DNA from: Halichondria panicea
Taxonomy: Eukaryota; Porifera; Demospongiae; Suberitida; Halichondriidae
Reading direction: 5' to 3'
DNA length: 64,000 nt
NCBI RefSeq assembly: GCF_963675165.1
Contig: NC_087383.1
Location: 3,812,979 to 3,876,978, forward strand
Shown here piece after piece: positions 61,601 through 64,000 of the stretch. Within the stretch, counting starts at the first letter, position 1, and each line of letters starts with the position of its first letter. The notes beneath the pieces are model-generated. The model ran no database searches. It was not told the origin of the DNA and was given only the letters and a program-made list of their open reading frames with translations. Position numbers and translations under genes: made by a program.

Positions 61601-64000
61601 GGGGGGGTTCGTGGAGGTCAGCTTGCCTACCAAATTACCCACTGTACAATATACGTAGCTGCAGTTGGGATACCGTATGTCAGGTTTTGAATGCGATTAA
61701 TTGTGAATGACACTGTGAATACAAGCCTGATTGCATTTCTAACTATTGCGCAAAGCATAGAAAATTGCACGCGTACGCTCACTTTGTGTTTCTTTGATTG
61801 CGATTTATGCTAGAACTCGTAATTCTCCATCGAAAGAACATCGCATTCGAAACACGATAATTATATGGTACGCAGGCAGGAAACGAGAATGAGTGTCTGA
61901 ACATCCATTGTGTCTGAATATAGACGCCTTGCTCTAACACCCATGCAGTATTAATTGACACCAGAATTTTTCCGACCTAGCGTTCAATATGAAAAAAACG
62001 ACCTGGGACCAATTAAGCATGCAGGAGTGCATGAACCAAGGTTAAGAAGGTTAATAAGAGTATTTCAGTCCTATTCGTTTAAGAGCCTGGAATTTTGATT
62101 GATTTTTCGGTATAGCTTCCGCAGTAAAATTGTGCTAAGCTGGTACACCCTTTTATTGAAGTAAAATCAATGCCAGCCTCTGCATTCTGCAGTACATGCG
62201 AAGTTGTGAAATATTGAATAAGAGCTACACCATCCCAGAGAGTGTTTGTCAACACTGTAGTTATAGTGGGCTTCAAAAAGCTATCAAAATTCCAGTGTTA
62301 GAAGTGATAAAGCATCATGTGGTGGTCAGACCATGAGGAGTGGGCTCTAAAATTAATTATAGTGAATCTACTGCTGTGCTCACCACCAACTCCTTCAAGA
62401 TAGCACATCATAATGGGACAGGGTTCCGTCGTGACTCTGTCACAGGTTTTGTCTTCGTGCTCGTTCAACTACGCATGTTCAATAGTCGGCAATGAAGAGT
62501 TTCAATTCTGGTTGATGATTTTTTTGTTAGACGTTGAGCATAAAGAAAATGTGCACACTCTGGAAAATATATGCGTCAAATCCTTGGCAGCAATTGAGAA
62601 TCGAGAAGACTACACCAAGTTTCTGCCCAGCCACTTAGAAAAAAAAGGTTGACATCTGCTTCCTCTCTCGGCAACTCTTTGGAAGGTGGGCCAGAGTCCG
62701 CCTCATCATCACGGGTGATTGCTCTGATTTCTTTCCATTCCCACCCAATGGAGACTGGAAGAAGGGTAGTTTGTGTGATGAATTTAAAAATACATTCTCG
62801 TATTCCCATGCGATGCAAGTGCACGAAAAATTCGACGAAAACAATACAAAAATATTCCAAACTCTAAAGAAGATAACTCAAGGGAAAGATCTAAAAATAG
62901 TTAACTTGGACAAGAAAGAGTATATGGATCCAAAAGCGTTTGATGGGAAAAGATTCATTGATTCCATTAATGCTGAAGAGAACCCAATGTTTAGGTACAT
63001 TATGGCTAAGAATCGCGAATCAATGTGTTATAGTTCGATAATAACTTTGATTCACTCCACTGGCCGTAGAAATGGAGATTTGCCGTTCCTTTTCGAATCA
63101 AAAGACGCGTGGGCAGGAGACAGGATTGTAATTTGCACCCCACAGCAAATTGACGACTTTCCGAGTTATACTGCAATTGCGTGGCCAATCCCTAGGGGCC
63201 CTAAGGTTATTATTACCTGATACATTGTCAAACTGAACGAATATATATGCATGTATGTAATTATTTTACTTTTTGCTGTTTTTGAATGACTTTGCATGAC
63301 ATGTACACACTACTTATGTATAATTATGTGTGATGTCAATTGCAGTAAAATTAATATTGAAGTTGGAATGTAACACTTGTTACTGCTGATATACATGCAT
63401 GAAACCCACGATTGAATGTTGTGTCGTTTTGAAATCCGGCTGCATGACGTTTGTAGTAGGTATATATAGCACTAATATAAACTCCTAAGATTTTCTCGCA
63501 ATCTGTTTAGGATCCTGCTTCCATTTGATGCAGGGAGCTGAAGCTAGATGGAGGAGATTATTACCTAGAACCCATTGACCTTAATGACTGTGATGAGGTC
63601 ACCCTGAGAGAGATGGAGGAAGATATTAGCGGCTGGGAGAAGTAAGAGCAATCTCAATTATTACTGTGTTAAGAATTTGTGCATGCATTAGTGGTAGAAT
63701 AATGATGGTTGCTGAAAAGCCATTTGTCAGTTGTTTACAAGATTAGCAAATTCAGCAAATCAATGCACAATGTCACTAAATTATGTACCTTCTCTGTTAA
63801 TGTTGCCATGCAGGTTGAACCACGAGCAGATCTCCATTTGCCAGTACAGGCACTTGCTGCAGATGTACTTGGATAGGTTGGCCACATATGAGGTACGTAT
63901 ATACGGTCTGTCACGAGTTTTTAACTCAATTATCGTCTTTTCCAGGTCTCCCTGGGTGGTCCACGAGCAGCTGATGAGAAGTTTAGGTCGAGTGTGTATG
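43695..64000 (+). CDS. NBAS: NBAS (neuroblastoma-amplified sequence) homologue, 5' part, runs off the right edge
   Basis: Exons: 43695-43787, 44065-44116, 44278-44320, 44620-44703, 44801-44848, 44916-44959, 45110-45185, 45478-45624, 45710-45766, 46071-46195, 46485-46576, 46809-46871, 47097-47225, 50960-50987 (uncertain), 51036-51076, 51271-51405, 52278-52418, 52724-52779, 52880-52949, 53423-53548, 54335-54447, 63534-63641, 63814-63892 and 63946 on. About 668 codons, against ~2370 in human NBAS. Matches to the vertebrate protein are collinear: 'EKILYDL..CEWP', '[14 protein letters not shown]', '[17 protein letters not shown]', '[11 protein letters not shown]', 'EVSWWSDD', '[15 protein letters not shown]', '[16 protein letters not shown]', 'DLVYLRQWR', '[13 protein letters not shown]'. 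The N-terminal half is a WD40-like propeller and the Sec39-type domain begins near the edge. NBAS acts in Golgi-to-ER SNARE tethering and nonsense-mediated decay. Two introns host other genes. Confidence 0.92.
44362..44581. repeat. TACCGTAT-terminal MITE in NBAS intron 3
   Basis: TACCGTATTACTAGAATATT with TTGC at the left is inverted at the right as GCAA(A)ACATTCTAGTAATACGGTA. It is 220 bases long and absent from the equivalent intron of the copy 1 NBAS fragment (about 15540-15560). Confidence 0.8.
45142..45306. repeat. NBAS: 55-base tandem repeat of the end of NBAS exon 7 and its splice donor
   Basis: The block starting CTAGCGTGGGACAAGGAGGG and running through GGGCCTCAG|GTATGT is repeated with a period of 55 bases (45142, 45197, 45252), each copy ending with GTATGT. 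The first is the coding exon end. The second and third lie in the intron and differ by a few bases. Confidence 0.85.
45838..45985. repeat. MITE in NBAS intron 9 (TAGTGGGTAATTTTCGTGGG)
   Basis: TATAGTGGGTAATTTTCGTG at the left is inverted at the right as CACAAAAATTACCCGCTGTA. The interior has CCGGAACGTATGAATGCAGTGCAGGCAATG, related to pieces at 57420 and 61555. It belongs to the ACCGTATA/GGGTAATTTT family seen at 569 and 56656. Confidence 0.65.
47361..47536. repeat. Foldback element in NBAS intron 13
   Basis: AATAGAGAGAGAGAGTATCG, AACGTAGGCA and ATGTATGCGGAGAG at the left pair with CTCTCCGCATACATCTGATG, TGCCTACGTTCGAAACTCTC and TCTCTATTATT at the right. It is about 176 bases and lies just after exon 13. 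Confidence 0.75.
47540..48400. other. Non-coding part of NBAS intron 13 downstream of cyclin B
   Basis: No gene was recognised. The 3' end of the antisense cyclin B gene is at 48410; the bases just left of it (CAATAAAAGTAGTG plus strand near 48358) do not show a clear minus-strand polyadenylation signal. Confidence 0.4.
48410..50744 (-). CDS. CCNB: Cyclin B, complete, seven exons, antisense within an NBAS intron
   Basis: Exons 50589-50744, 50249-50455, 49826-50020, 49328-49489, 48939-49175, 48734-48874 and 48410-48604 join in frame to 430 codons, the usual size for B cyclins. Residues 31-39 (RQALGNMAN) are a destruction box R-x-x-L-x-x-x-x-N for APC/C. The cyclin box starts at '[13 protein letters not shown]', followed by '[16 protein letters not shown]', '[16 protein letters not shown]', '[17 protein letters not shown]', '[13 protein letters not shown]', '[10 protein letters not shown]', '[10 protein letters not shown]' and 'PSQIAAAS'. 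The protein activates CDK1 for mitotic entry. Start 50744 was chosen because it places the D-box in the usual N-terminal position. The whole gene lies between NBAS exons at 47225 and 50960 in opposite orientation. Subtype (B1/B2 or B3) is not settled from the sequence. Confidence 0.93.
49501..49530. repeat. TG microsatellite beside a cyclin B acceptor site
   Basis: About ten TG units followed by CGTGCGTG lie directly upstream (on the minus strand) of the exon 4 acceptor. On the transcript they read as a CA-type run just before the splice site. Confidence 0.9.
50061..50220. repeat. 78-base tandem duplication in cyclin B intron 2
   Basis: The block from GGCTACCAGGAGTCGATCTA to CTAAATTGCA occurs at 50061 and again at 50139, with no difference seen. 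Confidence 0.9.
51563..52191. mobile_element. 629-base element with AGAGAAGAGGGCATGCAACT ends in an NBAS intron
   Basis: TATAGCCAAGGGTGTATACA then GAGAAGAGGGCATGCAACT at the left is matched inversely by AGTTGCATGCCCTCTTCTC then TGTATATGCCCTTGGTATAG at the right. A second inverted pair, CATCCGACTTCGTAT / ATACGAAGTCGGATG, lies further in. It contains a 65-codon frame (51775-51972) rich in lysine and serine with no recognised family, probably not a gene. Confidence 0.75.
53611..54243. repeat. Probable DNA element in an NBAS intron (ATACCGTA ends)
   Basis: ATACCGTACCCTCGCAAAAA ... GAATATACGCCCATCCCCTC at the left resembles, on the other strand, the right end TACCGTAAATATTCG ... CAAATATACGCCCACCTGCG. 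The match is partial. Another 'GGTGGGCGTA' piece is at about 12165 and 24745. Confidence 0.4.
55110..55874 (+). CDS. Uncharacterised two-domain 'NLDKKEY/WAGDRI' protein, intact copy 1, inside an NBAS intron
   Basis: It has a single exon of 254 codons from the ATG at 55110, chosen because [14 protein letters not shown] aligns with [12 protein letters not shown] of copy 2; an upstream in-frame ATG-like start at 55080 is not shared. The protein has two similar halves. Residues 1-135 hold '[11 protein letters not shown]', '[15 protein letters not shown]' and '[23 protein letters not shown]'. Residues 165-254 hold '[16 protein letters not shown]', '[10 protein letters not shown]' and '[16 protein letters not shown]'. 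Single-domain proteins of the type [16 protein letters not shown]...[10 protein letters not shown] are found in bacteria and fungi as uncharacterised families (from memory). No catalytic motif or signal peptide. Same strand as the host gene. Most diverged of the three copies. Confidence 0.75.
   Translation: MAYPQYYLMANVTKAQLHESPSMKKFEWGVEGNQDFEFWLMILLLDIEHQKEGHQKGASTLENLCFKSLAEIENRENYTKLLPSLLERKADTFFLSQQLVGKWARDRLILTGDCCEYGPFPPNGDWEEGNLFSYAAETFTDSQVPEKFYPSQTLKKTFQGKELKVVNLDRKQYLDPKSFESRSIIDCIMAGESHQVMVALVIALLQSHTRESMGKFPPSQRPLGIWAGDKIAICTSQQVEKFQRYKDVSKLFKE
56256..56276. repeat. Solo TAGCCTCG terminal repeat
   Basis: TAGCCTCGTTCCCAGGCCGA sits 0.4 kb after copy 1 of the two-domain gene. A partner arm was not identified. 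Confidence 0.5.
56656..56864. repeat. TACCGTATAGCGCGAAATTT MITE
   Basis: TACCGTATAGCGCGAAATTT with TCG at the left is inverted at the right as CGAAAATTTCGCACTATACGGTA; 209 bases. The interior has TCGTGGGTTAGCAATCC and GTGGCTTTCGGTAAGCAG, similar to the 45838 element. Confidence 0.85.
57027..57109. repeat. Hairpin (CAGATGGTGGTATGGTAGTT)
   Basis: CAGATGGTGGTATGGTAGTT with TGT at the left pairs with ACAAACTACCATACCACCATCTG at the right; the loop side contains GGGCGTGGTTAGGAACCGGAAACCACGC. Part of it (TGTATCTGGGCGTGGTT) is also in the arms of the element at 13656. Confidence 0.75.
57195..57310 (+). pseudogene. Remnant of the two-domain family (fragment 1)
   Basis: TTTGGAGGGTGGGCCAGAGATCGCCTCATCGTCACAGG corresponds to the codons [13 protein letters not shown] at the end of the first domain. 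Upstream it retains AAATTACTG..GAAGAAAATGTTGAT..CTACTTCTTCTC-like decayed sequence (cf. ERK.D.CLLSQQL). It then changes to unrelated sequence shared with 61140-61210. No open frame. Confidence 0.6.
57363..57500. repeat. Dispersed repeat with poly-G tract, pair with 61505-61630
   Basis: CCTTGACCA..GATTTTCGTAAGTA...CTGCACTGCATTCATGCAT, CCCGGTAAACCTCGC, a run of ten G and GTGGAGGTCAGCTTGCCTAC occur in both places in the same order. They resemble decayed copies of the MITE at 45838-45985. The same order of neighbours (family remnant, then this repeat) in both places shows they were copied together. Confidence 0.6.
58433..59737. mobile_element. Deletion derivative of the composite TAGCCTCG element
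   Basis: The left end TAGCCTCATTTCCAAGCC is followed by GGTGTCTATTGCGTGTGATAGTGCGC, like 38874-38945. An inner part (CACACTAGTCTGAAGCCA, CATCTACCTCT, TTGTATGGTC, GGATGTCT) matches 39047-39130. The right end (CATGCAATACTAATGGACAT ... CGGCCTGGGACCAAG) is a degraded inverted end. No recombinase codons remain. Confidence 0.5.
59765..59901 (+). promoter_or_regulatory. Shared upstream block of two-domain gene copies 2 and 3
   Basis: GAAGTGATAA(A)GCATCATGTGG, CAGACCATGAGGAGTGGGCT, CTAAAAT and CTTCAAGATAGCAC precede both copy 2 and copy 3 (62290-62412). Gene 1 keeps only a weak trace (GCTCATCACCAAGATGG). Could be promoter and 5' leader; equally it is just part of the recent tandem duplication. Confidence 0.35.
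59902..60567 (+). CDS. Two-domain 'NLDKKEY/WAGDRI' protein, copy 2, C-terminus truncated by a 7-bp deletion
   Basis: It reads from [14 protein letters not shown] at 59902 to a stop at 60565-60567 (221 residues). The first domain is complete ('[15 protein letters not shown]', '[18 protein letters not shown]', '[12 protein letters not shown]'). The second has '[14 protein letters not shown]' and '[10 protein letters not shown]', but ends 'GMWAGL'. Copy 3 has GGGCAGGAGACAGGATTG where this copy has GGGCAGGATTG: seven bases lost between CAGGA repeats, so the frame meets TAA before the D-R-I-V-I part. The sequence after the stop still matches the normal 3' codons (CAACAAATTGACGACTTTCC). It may be a pseudogene or a shortened protein. 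Confidence 0.65.
   Translation: MGQYYIFANVTKSQAMDPSCFSKACSIVGAEDFQFWLTVLLLDIEHQENEHTLENICLKSLAEIENPEDYTKFLPSHLERKVDICLLSQQLFGRWARDRLITGDYSDFSPFPPNGDWKKGNLYNDVEKTFSYSHAHKQFHENKTKIVQTLKKITEGKDLKIVNLDKKEYMAFGGRSIIDCIVAEKNTESMGSLIITLIHSTGSGGGDLSSRCESQGMWAGL
60570..60960. other. 3' flank of copy 2, duplicated downstream of copy 3
   Basis: GAATGATTTTGCGTGACATG, AACACTTGTTACTG and the final GCAATCTGTTTAG recur at 63240-63510, where they lead directly into the next NBAS exon. The tandem unit therefore contains the last part of the host intron. No gene here. Confidence 0.6.
61085..61210 (+). pseudogene. Remnant of the two-domain family (fragment 2)
   Basis: GAGGGTGGGCCATAGATCGCCTTATCGTCACAGG corresponds to GRWA-x-DRLIVTG with a stop (TAG) replacing the arginine-region codon. 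The following ACGGGAAAAAAGGGAAAAGTTCAGAAAAAGTC is the same as after fragment 1 (57250-57290). No reading frame. Confidence 0.6.
61505..61640. repeat. Second member of the 57363 repeat pair
   Basis: It has the same blocks as 57363-57500 (CTTGACCATTTTCGTAAGTA, CTGCACTGCATTCATGCAT, poly-G, GTGGAGGTCAGCTTGCCTAC). The next ~150 bases also match (CAGTTGGGATACCGTATGTC, ATGCGATTAATTGTGAATGA). Confidence 0.6.
62413..63220 (+). pseudogene. Two-domain 'NLDKKEY/WAGDRI' gene, copy 3, frameshifted in an A8 run
   Basis: The N-terminal frame 62413-62652 ([11 protein letters not shown]..., '[15 protein letters not shown]') stops just after a run of eight A at 62639-62646, where copy 2 has AAAGAAAGG and one base fewer. 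The remaining codons continue in another frame through 'GRWARVRL', '[12 protein letters not shown]' and 62771-63220 with '[17 protein letters not shown]', '[10 protein letters not shown]', '[19 protein letters not shown]' and a C-terminus ...GPKVIIT. The start differs from copies 1 and 2: the 'YYxxANVTK' motif is lost by a small internal deletion. This copy preserves the best second domain. A sequencing error in the A run is possible. Confidence 0.65.
63221..63533. other. End of the large NBAS intron
   Basis: No gene; it matches the 3' flank of copy 2 (60570-60960) and ends with the acceptor TTTGATGCAG at 63533. Confidence 0.6.

Noticed and set aside
1-64000. tRNA, rRNA or other structured RNA genes
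   Set aside because: No cloverleaf or rRNA core was recognised by eye; a covariance-model scan was not possible.

Overview
The window is nuclear DNA of a multicellular animal. It carries GT-AG introns, a complete cyclin B gene, the first ~668 codons of NBAS (a vesicle-tethering and RNA-decay factor) and a cadherin 3' end. AT-rich sequence, short introns, dense small inverted-repeat elements and a large family of beta-helix/multi-membrane receptor-like genes fit a sponge (demosponge) best. That is an inference from style and gene content, not a species call.

Layout. Positions 393-5030 (minus) hold a 14-exon receptor-like gene whose membrane part runs off the left edge. A ~9 kb unit follows, made of a single-exon receptor-like gene on the minus strand and, divergently, the 5' end of NBAS on the plus strand. 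It occurs three times. Copy 1 (6.7-15.9 kb) has a frameshifted receptor gene and NBAS exons 1-6, which run into a decayed cadherin 3' end and a small membrane-protein gene end (15.96-19.6 kb). Copy 2 (19.9-28.5 kb) has the only intact receptor gene (1191 codons) and just NBAS exon 1, followed by a decayed copy of the first seven exons of the 14-exon gene (28.9-31.6 kb). Copy 3 (33.3-37.4 kb plus 42.4 kb onward) has a receptor gene with two frameshifts, and here NBAS is whole and runs out of the right edge. Transposable elements (37.5-41.9 kb) separate its two halves.

NBAS from 43.7 kb hosts other genes in its introns. A complete seven-exon cyclin B gene lies antisense in intron 13. A ~9.1 kb intron holds three intronless copies plus two remnants of an uncharacterised family with a duplicated 'NLDKKEY...WAGDRI' domain; only the first copy reads through.

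Mobile DNA is plentiful. There is a TAGCCTCG-terminal family with 9-10 bp target duplications, one member carrying a RecQ-helicase-like fragment. There are decayed Crypton-type tyrosine-recombinase elements that share a terminal foldback, a hAT-like CAGGGGCGGATCCAGG MITE, a TACCGTAT-terminal MITE family, and several hairpins. Presence/absence differences between the duplicated units show insertions directly. The genes do not form one pathway. The region is a young, still rearranging segmental duplication cluster around the NBAS 5' end.
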